NCBI RefSeq assembly: GCF_900105355.1
Contig: NZ_FNSC01000001.1
Coordinates: 1,364,001 to 1,428,000 of the forward strand
Length of the DNA: 64,000 bases
DNA from: Pseudomonas anguilliseptica
Lineage (GTDB): Bacteria > Pseudomonadota > Gammaproteobacteria > Pseudomonadales > Pseudomonadaceae
Reading direction: 5' to 3'
Shown here: one piece after another, positions 35,422 to 44,937 of the stretch
Layout of the letters: each line of letters opens with the position of its first letter
Position numbering within the stretch: position 1 is the first letter of the stretch
Position numbers and translations under genes: made by a program
Notes under the pieces: model-generated
The model's database searches: none
What the model saw: the letters and a program-made list of their open reading frames with translations, nothing else
Told to the model about the DNA's origin: nothing

Positions 35422-36925
35422 AACCAAGCTCCCGCAAATACCCATCCATCTCCCGCTTTAACTCCACCAACTCCCGCTCCAGCCCTTCACGCTCAGCCTT
35501 GATCGCCAGCAGATCAATCTCGTCCTCGGCCTCAAAGGTGTCCACATAGCGCGGGATATTGAGGTTGTAGTCGTTATCGCGGATGGCCTGCAGACTCACC
35601 GGTTCGGCGTAGCGGCTTTGGTGCTGGCGGGCGCGGTAGGCGCTGACGATACGTTCCAACTGCTGCGGACCAAGCTGGTTCTGGTTTTTGCCGGCCATAA
35701 AGTCGCGGGAGGCGTCGATAAAGATCACGTCGTCGCTGCTCTTGGTTTTGCGGAACAGCAAAATCGCCGCCGGGATGCCGGTGCCGAAGAACAGTTTTTC
35801 CGGCAGGCCGATCACCGCGTCCAGCAGGTTTTCCTCAATCAGTGCCTGGCGGATTTTGCCTTCGCTGCCGCCGCGGAACAGCACGCCGTGGGGTACGACT
35901 ACGCCCATGCGGCCTGTGCCGGGTTTTAGGGTTTCGATCATATGCAGGATAAAGGCGTAGTCGCCCTTGGTTTTCGGCGGGATGCCGCGCTGGAAGCGGC
36001 CGAACTTGTCGTGTTCGGCCTGTTCGATGCCCCATTTCTCCAGGGAGAAGGGCGGGTTGGCGGTGACCACGTCGAAGTGCATCAGGCCGCCGCTGGCGTC
36101 GAGCAGTTGCGGGTGGCGGATACTGTCGCCCCAGCGCAGGTCGTGGTTTTCTTCGCCGTGCAGAAACAGGTTCATTTTGGCCAGGGCCCAGGTGGCGCCG
36201 ATGGATTCCTGGCCGAACAGGGCATAGTTGCGCGAGCCGGTTTTCTCCAGCACTTTGCGCCCGCACTTCATCAGCAGCGATGCCGAGCCGCAGGCCGGGT
36301 CGCAAATCTGCTCGCCGGGTTGCGGGTCGAGCAGTTCGGCCAGCAGGTCGCTGACCTGGGCTGGGGTGTAGAACTCGCCTGCGGTTTTGCCAGCGCCGGC
36401 GGCAAAGCGCGAAATCAGGAATTCGTAGGCGTTGCCGATGATGTCCTGGCTGCCGATGCGCGAGGGGCGCAGGTTCATGTCCGCCTGGGCGAAGTCTTCC
36501 AGCAGGTGGCGCAGCAGGTTGTTTTTGCTTTTTTCTTCGCCGAGCTTGTTGGCGTTAAAGCTGATGTCCTGGAACACGCCGCGCAGCTTGGCGCTGTTGG
36601 CGTCTTCGATGGCATGCAGGGCTTCGTCGATGCGCTCGCCGTTGCCGGGCAGGTGGCGCTGCTCGTGCAAGGCATAGAAGTTGGCCTTGGGCGGGAGCAC
36701 AAAGCGCTCGGTCTTCATCATGGCGGCGATCAGCGCCGGCTCATTGCCGTACTTGGCCTGGTAGCCCTCGTAGTGGTCCTGCCAGACGTCGCTCAGGTAC
36801 TTCAAGAACAGCATGGTCAGCACGTAGTTCTTGTAGTCGCTGGCATCCACGCTGCCACGGAAGGTGTCGCAGGACTTCCAGATGATGGCGTTGATTTCGT
36901 CCTGGCTGATGGGGCTATGGCTCAT
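35411..36925 (-). CDS. hsdM: Type I RM DNA methyltransferase HsdM
   Basis: A 504 aa N6-adenine methyltransferase. AdoMet motif DPACGSASLL and catalytic ANPPFS are intact; the N-terminal helical domain (YKNYVLTMLFLKYLSDVW) is typical. The frame is open to 36973, but ATG 36925 starts the family-like N-terminus. First gene of the operon hsdM-hsdS-(yecA-like)-AlbA_2-hsdR-ygjP-like. Confidence 0.93.
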   Translation of the reverse strand: MSHSPISQDEINAIIWKSCDTFRGSVDASDYKNYVLTMLFLKYLSDVWQDHYEGYQAKYGNEPALIAAMMKTERFVLPPKANFYALHEQRHLPGNGERIDEALHAIEDANSAKLRGVFQDISFNANKLGEEKSKNNLLRHLLEDFAQADMNLRPSRIGSQDIIGNAYEFLISRFAAGAGKTAGEFYTPAQVSDLLAELLDPQPGEQICDPACGSASLLMKCGRKVLEKTGSRNYALFGQESIGATWALAKMNLFLHGEENHDLRWGDSIRHPQLLDASGGLMHFDVVTANPPFSLEKWGIEQAEHDKFGRFQRGIPPKTKGDYAFILHMIETLKPGTGRMGVVVPHGVLFRGGSEGKIRQALIEENLLDAVIGLPEKLFFGTGIPAAILLFRKTKSSDDVIFIDASRDFMAGKNQNQLGPQQLERIVSAYRARQHQSRYAEPVSLQAIRDNDYNLNIPRYVDTFEAEDEIDLLAIKAEREGLERELVELKREMDGYLRELGYGA

Positions 36926-36944
36926 GGGCTTCTTCTTGGCTGAA

Positions 36945-37190
36945 TCAGGGTTGACGGACGGCGAGTGCCGCATCGCACTGAGGGCTGCGGCTGATCTGGC
37001 GGCTGGCCACGGGCTGAACTGTCAAGGATTGCTTGATAGTTGCCGGGCTGGGTGCGCCTCGGTAGGGCGCGCTGCGGATAGGCAGGCTGATAAGCCGCTT
37101 GGCGAATGCCTGCTGGTTCGCCCAGACGCAGGCACGCAGTTGCAGCGTAAGCATGCCGTCGTCGGTGCTGTAGAGAATCAGATCATGCAT
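36945..37190 (-). pseudogene. RhuM-like protein remnant
   Basis: An 81 aa leftover beginning MHDLILYSTDDGMLTLQLRA and VWANQQAFA, which resembles the start of RhuM-family proteins (ILYxTxDGxxxxxLR, then VWLxQxxxAxLF). The sequence then becomes unrelated and ends after about 80 residues rather than the usual 330. RhuM genes are often found in type I RM loci, so this is likely a relic from the same locus. Confidence 0.45.
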
Positions 37191-37278
37191 GGCAGCGGGC
37201 GTCCCTGTTGGCTGACGGTGCTGAACATGGCGCAGGACGAGCGAGGTCGCCAGCTTTTTCTGCAGATTGCTTTCTGTA

Positions 37279-37340
37279 GAAAAAGAAAAGGCCCACATCG
37301 CTGTGAGCCTTTCTCTGTATTTGGTGCCGGGGACGGAATC
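37279..37340 (-). other. tRNA 3'-end-like sequence with terminator (possible attachment-site relic)
   Basis: On the minus strand, GATTCCGTCCCCGGCACCA (37322-37340) resembles the T arm, acceptor and CCA end of a tRNA and is followed by the hairpin AAAGGCTCACA GCGA TGTGGGCCTTT and TTCTTTTT. The layout and many bases match the tRNA-Thr end and terminator at 21927-21990. No tRNA body is attached. Confidence 0.45.
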
Positions 37341-37527
37341 ATAAAATTTAACAAAGTGGCTATCTAGACTAGATCTTCGTGTGGTGTTGTTTGATCGTAC
37401 CCCTATTCGTACCCCTAAAACAATATTTACCCCACTGCATAGTCGCATGCGCGATGCCTTTGTGAGGGGGAGTCGCTAAATCTGGGTGGTGTTGTACTCG
37501 CCGGAGTTTTTCTGCGCAGGGTAGCTC

Positions 37528-38261
37528 TCAGTCAGCAGTGCTGACGGTGCGACTAGCTCTAGGTTGAGGCTTTGGGCATGTCGAACGAAGGCCATCTATG
37601 TGCTCCATAAGACCGTCGGGGATGGTCTGCCACATTGGGTCAAGGATGAAATCTATTCCCTCGCGACGTGCCATTTTGGCGGCGGGGACAAAATCAGCGT
37701 CACCAGCAATGAGAACAATCTGGTCAACCTGCTTTTTGAAGGAGAGTGAAGCCACATCAACACCGATTCTCATATCGACACCCTTCTGTTTGGTGTCAAT
37801 CCGAACATCATCGCCCGTCAGGTCAGAGATCTGGATCTGCCCTTTCAGGAGCATGGTGATTTTATCGGGCTTGATTGTCCACTTCACATCCTTGGAGAGA
37901 TGGCCCAGTCGCAACGCTAGCTTGCGTTTACTGCGCAAGCGGTTGTGGAGCTCGGTTCTGAAAAGAGCTTCCTTAGACTTGGAAAAATCAACCAGTTGCC
38001 GAGTGATCGGATTGTGTTGCTTGTTTGCTAGCGGCGGGCAATCGTAAAAAAAGATTCTGTAAAGCTCGCGGCGGTGTGATTTTGTGCGGCTTTCAGGTCT
38101 GTTGCCGCCATTAGTTGCTGGTTTTGGCGAGGAGATGAGGTGGCGGTGGCCCAGCGGTGGATCAGGTCGGCAGCGCGCTCCGCGTTATAGGCATTGTTAG
38201 ACTCTATCTGCCTGAAACGTTTGATGAAATAAGCACCATCTACAAGAATCGCTGTCGTCAT
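37528..38261 (-). pseudogene. NYN-domain (PIN-like RNase) protein, frameshifted
   Basis: The N-terminal frame starts at ATG 38261 with MTTAILVDGAYFIKRF (catalytic-type aspartate in LVDG) and loses sense near 38100. The next frame continues RRELYRIFFYDCPPLANK, then LRSKRKLALRLGHLS, QKGVDMRIGVDVASL and IVLIAGDADFVPAAK, a full NYN fold of the LabA-like type. The span is one base short of whole codons; restoring it gives about 244 aa. NYN proteins are predicted RNases and often travel in defence islands. Confidence 0.8.
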
Positions 38262-38539
38262 CCTAAACTCCAGAATGCAAAACGCCCAAGGGTTCGGCAC
38301 GTCCTGGATGTGTTGGACGGCGTACTGCCATGGGCGGGATGTGCGGAGATTAGTCGGGCATGACGGTCAGGTCAAGGCCTCGCAAACATTGGATAGGGCG
38401 GGACCTTGCGGTGTTTCTGGGCTAGCCCCCCCTGGCTATGTCGTGCACGCTTGCCTGTTTTGGTCGGCATTTGGGGCGTCAGGTTGTGTCGGCGCCCTCC
38501 ATGCTTTCTGGTTGGACTGACGAAAAAGTGTGCGGCTAG

Positions 38540-39731
38540 GGAAACTCTGAAGAAGACTTCCTGATTTTGGCAAAATACCCGGATTCCACCCGTCGAGTTT
38601 TCCGATGAAGCAGATGACCTTCGCCGACGCCGAGTACGCAGGCAAGCGCAAGCAGACCCGCAAAGAGTTGTTCCTGATCGAGATGGATCGAGTAGTGCCG
38701 TGGGAAGGATTGGTCACCCTGATCGATCCGCACTACCCGAAGGGCGAAGGTGGCAGGCCCGCCTATGCGCTGATGGCGATGCTGCGTGTGCATCTGATGC
38801 AAAACTGGTTCGGTTACAGCGATCCGGCGATGGAGGAAACGCTGTACGAGACCACCATCCTGCGCCAGTTCGCCGGCTTAAGCCTGGAGCGCATTCCCGA
38901 TGAAACCACCATCCTCAACTTCCGTCGCTTGCTGGAGAAACACGAGCTGGCTGCAGGCATCTTGGCCGTGATTAACGGCTACCTGGGCGACCGTGGTCTG
39001 TCACTGCGCCAGGGCACCATCGTCGATGCCACGTTGATCAATGCGCCGAGTTCGACCAAGAACAAGGACCGTAAGCGCGATCCGGAAATGCACCAAACAA
39101 AGAAGGGCAACCAGTACTACTTCGGCATGAAGGCGCACATCGGCGTGGATGACGAGTCGGGTCTGGTGCACAGCGTAGTAGGCACGGCAGCCAACGTGGC
39201 GGATGTCACCCAGGTAGACAAACTGCTGCACGGCGACGAAAACGTGGTGTGTACTGACGCAGGTTACACCGGTGTCGAAAAGCGTCCGGAGCATGAAGGT
39301 CGGAAGGTAATCTGGCAGGTGGCGGCACGCCGCAGCACCTACAGGAAGCTCGATAAGCGCAGCGGGTTATACAAAGCCAAGCGCAAGATCGAGAAGGCCA
39401 AAGCCCAAGTGCGCGCCAAGGTCGAGCATCCGTTTCGCGTGATCAAGCGCCAGTTCGGTTATGTGAAGACGCGCTTCCGTGGCCTGGCCAAAAACACCGC
39501 ACAACTGGTAACGCTGTTCGCCCTGTCGAACCTGTGGATGGCCCGTCGACATTTGCTGACGAATGCAGGAGAGGTGCGCCTGTAATGTGGGAAATGACCG
39601 CTGCGAGGTGCTCGCGGCGGCCAGAAACACCGAAATGAGCGGATGACTTGATCGTTTTTGATCAGTTTTCCGCTTTCAAAATCAGCGGAGGCTGAAGTTG
39701 ACCGGAAATACAGGGCTACTTCAGACCATCC
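38540..39731 (+). mobile_element. IS5-family insertion sequence
   Basis: 1192 bp with terminal inverted repeats GGAAACTCTGAAG / GGATGGTCTGAAG (4 mismatches) and a CTAG target duplication on both sides (38536-38539 and 39732-39735), the typical IS5 target. One transposase gene fills it. Confidence 0.85.
38605..39585 (+). CDS. IS5-family transposase
   Basis: A 326 aa DDE transposase. The N-terminal MKQMTFADAEYAGKRKQTRK, the TIVDATLINAPSSTKNKDRK segment (first D), the CTDAGYTGVEKR segment (second D) and VEHPFRVIKRQFGYVKTRFR (glutamate region) are typical of IS1384-like members. The gene is full length and could be active. Confidence 0.95.
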   Translation: MKQMTFADAEYAGKRKQTRKELFLIEMDRVVPWEGLVTLIDPHYPKGEGGRPAYALMAMLRVHLMQNWFGYSDPAMEETLYETTILRQFAGLSLERIPDETTILNFRRLLEKHELAAGILAVINGYLGDRGLSLRQGTIVDATLINAPSSTKNKDRKRDPEMHQTKKGNQYYFGMKAHIGVDDESGLVHSVVGTAANVADVTQVDKLLHGDENVVCTDAGYTGVEKRPEHEGRKVIWQVAARRSTYRKLDKRSGLYKAKRKIEKAKAQVRAKVEHPFRVIKRQFGYVKTRFRGLAKNTAQLVTLFALSNLWMARRHLLTNAGEVRL

Positions 39732-41212
39732 CTAGAGGCTGGGTGCTAGTGCACTTATGGCTCCAGGTCTCAAAATGTCAGCGCCAGTCCGTACCAGTTA
39801 GCAGCTGCCGAAGCTTAGTTGCAAGCATCAGCTGCCAAGTCTTGTTGAGTAAGGTTGTATTGGTTTCGATTAAAATAGACAGCATGATTTTAATTGGCCT
39901 GTCATGAGTATTATCATTCACTGGCTTGGCAGTTAAGCCATTTTATATGGGCGCTTGTTCCATCAAGTCCTGGGTAGATGGTGCCCCGGTGAATGCCGTA
40001 GCGATAGAGCTGCTGCTTCAGTTTTTTTCTTATCTTGCTGGGGATCACGATTTTATAAATGTGTTCAGACGTAAAGCCTTGTGTAACGTTTTGGTGGATC
40101 GTGAACAATCCGCTTTGTGCAATAATTCTGGGTGTTAGATGTGCTGGTGTATAACGAAGAACTGGCTGATCGCTTGGGAAAAGTAGGGGGTTAGCGTACT
40201 CGCTAAGCTCCAAATTAACTGGTGGCTGATCATCTATGTAGATGTATACCGCTGAGTCACAGTTGCAATCCTCTTCTACTGCAAAATATAAGGCTATGAG
40301 AGGGTTGACTGTCCAATCCAAGAGGCGAGTTGGCAAGCCATGATGCTGAGCGAGTGCTAGCCACTCCCAATCATTTCTTGGTGTGAAATTTAGATGTGGC
40401 AGCGCCTGTTCTTTGAATTGCTTGAAGATGGTTTCTTCAGCTTGTTCAATTTTTGTGCTGTCTATTGGTAGGCGCCCAATAGATGGGGTTATTTCGAATC
40501 TGGAGTCTTTTACTCCACGAAATACTACATTATCGCCCAAGTGTCTTTCGACTAGGTTGTGAAAATCCACAAAGCTTTGAATGGTCTCTTTTCGGTATTC
40601 GTCAACATATAGTTGTATATTAAGGTTGAAGTTATTTTTGCGAATGCTGTCTAAGGCTACTACTTCTGAGTAAAGCTCGATGCTTTTGCGTTCTATTGTC
40701 GTGGCTAAAATATTTTCTAGGTCTTGATCGCGAAAGTAGTTGTACCAGCGCTCTTTTCCATATTGGTTGCTGGCGTCAATAAAAAGAATGTTGTCAGCTT
40801 GCTGTCGTTGCTTCTTGAAAATAAGAATGCATGCTGGAATTGCTGTGCCATAAAAAAGGTTTGGTGGGAGGCCTATTACAGTGTCTAGGCAGTTCAATTC
40901 TTGTATTAGATATTTGCGGATTTTTTGTTCTGAGTTTCCACGAAATAGCACTCCGAGAGGCAGTACAACTGCCATTATGCCGTCATCTGCAAGCTGTCGA
41001 AGCATGTGCTGTACAAAAGCAAAATCAGCTTTTGATCGTGTCGGTTCTGGGCCGTAATCGTGGAGCGGCGTTTTTTTGCTGTATGAGCGGGAGGGCTCCC
41101 AGCTTGCGCCAAATGGCGGGACAGAAAGCACTACTTCGAAGCGTTGGTCTAAGTGCTTGGGGTCTTCCAGAACATTTCCTAGTTGTAGATTTACGAGGGC
41201 GGCGGCAAAAAC

Positions 41213-42295
41213 TGAGTGCAACACCTGATCTTTCCGATACGGTGCTGCCCCTATGTCTTATTCCGAACTCAGCGTTGAAGAGCGCGCCACTATTCAAATC
41301 GGTCATGCCCAAGGCTTTAGCCTGCGCAAGATTGCCCACCTGATCAACCGATCCCCCTCGACTATCAGTCGCGAGTTGCGCCGTAATCGAGAGGTCTGCG
41401 GTCGTTACTCGGCCCGTGCGGCGCAGCAGCAGATGAGAGCCCGGCGCCAAGTCTGCCGGCCCAAGCGAAAGCTGCTGCCCGGTAGTGAACGCTTCGAGTT
41501 GGTGACCCATATGCTGCGTGAGCGTTTGTCTCCCGAGCAGATTGCCGGCAAGCTGCGCAGCATGAACATACCCAGCCTCAGAGATGCCTACGTCTGTCGC
41601 GAGACGATCTATACCGCGATCTATGCCTTGCCGGTCGGCGAGCTGCGCAAGGAGCTGATTATCTGCCTGCGCCAAAGCAAGACGACGCGCAGGCCGCGCT
41701 CTGGCGGCGTGGATCGACGTGGCCAGCTCCCGGAGCTGGTCAGTATTCACGTGCGCCCGCCGGAGATTGAAGACCGCCTGATGCCGGGCCACTGGGAGGG
41801 CGACCTTATCAAGGGCAAGGCCAACGCCTCGTCGGTCGGCACCTTGGTAGAACGCACCAGTGGCTACCTGATGCTGATCAAGATGAACGATGCGACGGCG
41901 ACCTCGGCGATGGAAGGTTTCAGCGCCGCACTCAATCGTATGCCGCTGGCGATGCGTAAGAGCATGACCTACGACCAGGGCCGGGAGATGGCGCGGCACG
42001 CCGAGATCACCCAGAGAACCGGCATAGCGATCTACTTCTGCGACCCACACAGCCCCTGGCAGCGCGGCAGCAACGAAAACATCAACGGCCTCATTCGCCA
42101 GTACCTGCCCAAGGGCACAGACTTGTCGGGACACAGCCAAGAACAGTTGGATGCCATTGCACTGCAACTGAATATGCGGCCGCGTAAGCGCTTCGACTTC
42201 AAGTGCCCGATCGAAGTCATGAGCGAAGTAATGCAAGAAGCCATGGCTATGCGGCATGATGCGCCAGCGTCAATTCAATAACCGTGTTGCACTCA
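41213..42295 (+). mobile_element. IS30-family insertion sequence
   Basis: 1083 bp bounded by TGAGTGCAACAC and its exact reverse complement GTGTTGCACTCA, both also preceded/followed by a C/G that extends the match to 13 bp. I see no 2-3 bp target duplication. It contains one transposase gene. Confidence 0.85.
41253..42281 (+). CDS. IS30-family transposase
   Basis: A 342 aa transposase. The N-terminal helix-turn-helix (LRKIAHLINRSPSTISREL), the GHWEGDLIKGKANASSVGTL segment (first D), MTYDQGREMARHAEI (second D) and DPHSPWQRGSNENINGLIRQ (catalytic E) are all intact, so the element may be active. Confidence 0.95.
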   Translation: MSYSELSVEERATIQIGHAQGFSLRKIAHLINRSPSTISRELRRNREVCGRYSARAAQQQMRARRQVCRPKRKLLPGSERFELVTHMLRERLSPEQIAGKLRSMNIPSLRDAYVCRETIYTAIYALPVGELRKELIICLRQSKTTRRPRSGGVDRRGQLPELVSIHVRPPEIEDRLMPGHWEGDLIKGKANASSVGTLVERTSGYLMLIKMNDATATSAMEGFSAALNRMPLAMRKSMTYDQGREMARHAEITQRTGIAIYFCDPHSPWQRGSNENINGLIRQYLPKGTDLSGHSQEQLDAIALQLNMRPRKRFDFKCPIEVMSEVMQEAMAMRHDAPASIQ

Positions 42296-42686
42296 GCTCC
42301 TGCAACCGCCACCTCTTGGAGATATTTATCTTCAACTAGGAGGCGTGAGTGCCTGTCTACTAATATCCCTTCTAACTGAGGGTTTGCAGTTTCGATTGCT
42401 ATTAGTGCGGGTTCTAGTTTTTGGCTTATGTCGTATCTTGTGGTTAGTATTTCGTACCAAGAGCAGTTTATAGGTATTGTGTAGCGGTGCGGATTTTCAA
42501 GACCTGTGAAGGCGTTTTTTGCTATCTCGTCATGGTATGTGTCTGATATTCTTTTAAATATAATTATGGGGAGTAAGATGTTTTTGTAGTCGACGTGGGG
42601 CATGGCGCTGCGTAGTATTTTTGCGCAGCGAATGAGTGCCATGTTTATGGCTGTCGAACGGTCGTCGAACGACTCGCTATGAGTCA

Positions 42687-42873
42687 TTATGGTCTTCCTC
42701 TAATTTCTGCTGAGTTCAGACTGGGGGCTGAGTTTTTAAAGCAGATGCTGTGGGCGCGCAGTGCCTCATAAAGCCGCGCCGGCCCCAGCAGCAGATTGAT
42801 CACCTCGCGCTGGATTTGCTCTGAGTTCAGAGCCTGTAAACTCAGATTGCTCTGTGCCGAATGGCTGTCGATC
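42687..42873 (-). pseudogene. 3' fragment of a gene upstream of the HsdM-FRG gene
   Basis: Reading from the IS66 end on the minus strand, an open frame gives about 62 residues (HSAQSNLSLQALNSEQIQRE, then LLLGPARLYEALRAHS) and stops at TAA 42689, overlapping the ATG of the HsdM-FRG gene (TAATG). This shows that the HsdM-FRG gene had an operon partner whose 5' part is gone. Family not recognised. Confidence 0.55.
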
Positions 42874-42956
42874 GTAAGCGCTCCATAAACCTCATCTACA
42901 AATGATCCGCAGGCCAGCCAATGCTGAGCTCCAATTTCTTTCTGGAGCCAGCCGTC

Positions 42957-43316
42957 ATGATGCGCCCCGACGCCAAAGTCGAAAAAGTCTATCTATACCC
43001 CAAGCCGGTGGATTTCCGAAAATCCATCGATGGCCTGGCCGCCCTGGTCGAGCTGGATATCAAGGTGGCGGTGTTCGACCCGGTGCTGTTCGTCTTCCTC
43101 AACCGCGCGCGCAGCCGGGTGAAGATTTTGTATTGGGAGCGCAACGGCTTTTGCCTGTGGCTCAAGCGATTGGAGGCTGAACGCTTCAAGTCGCATCCGG
43201 AACCTGGCGAAGATGCGATCGTGCTGACGGCCCAGGAGTTGAACTGGTTGTTGGACGGTATCGACCTGTGGCGCAACCGGCCGCACCAGGTTTTGACCCC
43301 TAGGTTCGTCACCTGA
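42957..43316 (+). CDS. tnpB: IS66 accessory protein TnpB (Orf2)
   Basis: A 119 aa IS66 Orf2-like protein. VYLYPKPVDFRKSIDGLAAL, VFLNRARSRVKILYWERNGF and LDGIDLWRNRPHQ are family hallmarks. ATG 42957 has GGAG upstream; an ATG at 42960 is an alternative. It lies 18 bases before tnpC. Confidence 0.92.
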   Translation: MMRPDAKVEKVYLYPKPVDFRKSIDGLAALVELDIKVAVFDPVLFVFLNRARSRVKILYWERNGFCLWLKRLEAERFKSHPEPGEDAIVLTAQELNWLLDGIDLWRNRPHQVLTPRFVT

Positions 43317-43334
43317 GCCGGTATAATCCACGGC

Positions 43335-44891
43335 ATGATTTCTGTGCCCGAAACCCTTCCTGATGACCCCGCCGCGCTCAAGCAATTGCTCGCTGAGGTG
43401 TTGTCGTCGGCGCAGGAATTGGCCAAGGACAAGGATGGGCAGATCGAGCGCCTGCGCGAACAAAACGCGCTGTTGATCCAGCGCCTGTTCGGCCGTAAAT
43501 CCGAGCAGAGCAGCGACCCGGATTCACCGCAGCTAGAGATGTTCAACGAAGCGGAAAGCCTGGCCGAAGCGGCGGCTGAAGCTCCGGCCGCTGAGGTCGA
43601 GGAAGAAGTCGTTGCGCCGACCAAGCGCCGCGGCAAGCGCAAGCCGTTACCGGCCGAACTACCGCGTGTCGAGGTCATCCACGAACTGCCCGAACACGAA
43701 CTGACCTGCGAATGCGGTTGCCGCAAGCAGGCCATCGGCGAAGAAACCAGCGAGCAGCTGGAAATCATCCCGATGCAGGTTCAGGTGATCCGCCACATTC
43801 GCAAGACCTATGCCTGCAAGGCCTGCGAAAGCGCGCCGGTCACCGCTGACAAACCGGCCCAACTGATCGAGAAAAGGCTGGCCAGCCCGAGCGTGCTGGC
43901 GATGCTGCTGACCAGCAAATACGCCGACGGCATCCCACTGTATCGCTTCGAAAAGATGCTCAGTCGCCATGGCATCGACATCCCCCGGCAGACCCTGGCG
44001 CGCTGGGTGATCCAGTGCGGCGAACTGCTACAACCGTTGCTCAACCTGATGCGCGACAGGCTGCTGGACAGTCCGGTGATCCACTGCGATGAAACCCGCG
44101 TGCAGGTGCTCAAGGAGCCTGGGCGCGATCCGAGCAGCCACTCCTGGATGTGGGTGCAGACCGGTGGCCCGCCTGGCAAACCGGTGATCCTCTTCGACTA
44201 CACAACCAGCCGCGCGCAGGAGGTGCCGCTGCGCCTGCTCGACGGTTATCGCGGCTACCTGATGACCGACGATTACGCCGGCTACAACGCCGTGGCCGCA
44301 CAACAAGGTGTTGAGCGCCTGGCCTGCTGGGCGCATGCGCGGCGCAAGTTCGTCGAAGCGCAAAAGGTGCAACCGAAGGGCAAAACCGGGCGTGCCGACA
44401 TCGCGTTGGGGATGATCAACAAGCTCTACGGCATCGAGCGCGAACTTAAGGATGCCAGCGATGAACAGCGCTACCGGGGCCGCCAGCAGCACAGCCTACC
44501 GCTCCTCGATCAGCTCAAGACCTGGCTGGAGAAAACCCAGCCGCAGGTCACGGCGCAGAATGCCCTGGGCAAAGCAGTGAACTACCTGGCGAGCAACTGG
44601 AGCCGACTCGAACGCTACATCGAGGCTGGCCACCTGCCGATCGATAACAACGCTGCCGAGCGCGCGATCCGGCCCTTCGTCATAGGTCGCAAGAACTGGC
44701 TGTTGAGCGACACGCCGAAAGGCGCGACCGCCAGCGCCCAACTCTACAGCCTGGTGGAAACCGCCAAGACCAATGGCCAGGAGCCCTACGCCTGGCTGCG
44801 CCATGTCCTCGAACGCCTGCCGCTGGCCAACAGCGTTGAAGCCTACGAAGCGCTGCTGCCTTGGAACTGCCAACCAACGACGCCACTGTAA
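43335..44891 (+). CDS. tnpC: IS66 transposase TnpC
   Basis: A 518 aa transposase. The leucine-zipper-like N-terminus with RLFGRKSEQ, the zinc-binding CECGCRK...CKAC region (about 120-160), and the DDE core ([38 protein letters not shown]) are intact. Confidence 0.95.
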   Translation: MISVPETLPDDPAALKQLLAEVLSSAQELAKDKDGQIERLREQNALLIQRLFGRKSEQSSDPDSPQLEMFNEAESLAEAAAEAPAAEVEEEVVAPTKRRGKRKPLPAELPRVEVIHELPEHELTCECGCRKQAIGEETSEQLEIIPMQVQVIRHIRKTYACKACESAPVTADKPAQLIEKRLASPSVLAMLLTSKYADGIPLYRFEKMLSRHGIDIPRQTLARWVIQCGELLQPLLNLMRDRLLDSPVIHCDETRVQVLKEPGRDPSSHSWMWVQTGGPPGKPVILFDYTTSRAQEVPLRLLDGYRGYLMTDDYAGYNAVAAQQGVERLACWAHARRKFVEAQKVQPKGKTGRADIALGMINKLYGIERELKDASDEQRYRGRQQHSLPLLDQLKTWLEKTQPQVTAQNALGKAVNYLASNWSRLERYIEAGHLPIDNNAAERAIRPFVIGRKNWLLSDTPKGATASAQLYSLVETAKTNGQEPYAWLRHVLERLPLANSVEAYEALLPWNCQPTTPL

Positions 44892-44937
44892 AACGCAAAA
44901 CCTCTCCAGAGGGAGGTGGGGTCTATGGAGCGCTTAC

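Larger units (their letters stand above)
39914..42687 (-). pseudogene. HsdM-like protein fused to FRG domain, split by IS30-family element
   Basis: Two pieces of one gene. The 5' piece (42687 to 42296) starts MTHSESFDDRSTAINMALIR and has the HsdM helical N-terminus. The 3' piece (41212 to 39914) resumes with LVNLQLGNVLEDPKHLDQRF, then EVVLSVPPFGASW, KADFAFVQHMLRQL and the HsdM C-terminal half, and continues directly into an FRG domain (VVFRGVKDSRFEITPS, AQHHGLPTRLLDWT, IYPGLDG). The catalytic (N/D)PPF motif is VPPF, and the AdoMet motif (DPACG) is in neither piece. Low GC compared with neighbours. FRG domains are named for a Phe-Arg-Gly motif; function unknown. Confidence 0.82.
42874..44937 (+). 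mobile_element. IS66-family insertion sequence (two-gene form)
   Basis: About 2064 bp bounded by GTAAGCGCTCCATAAACC at the left and its near reverse complement GGTCTATGGAGCGCTTAC at the right (1 mismatch). It carries tnpB and tnpC but no tnpA. The 8-base flanks (TGTCGATC and GGTCGAGG) share only the inner GTCGA, so there is no exact target duplication. Confidence 0.88.

Noticed and set aside
35942..36943. 333-aa plus-strand open frame
   Set aside because: Mirror frame of hsdM, no start context or family signal.
38262..38535. Possible gene between the NYN gene and the IS5 element
   Set aside because: Only short frames without ribosome sites; I see nothing supportable in this stretch.
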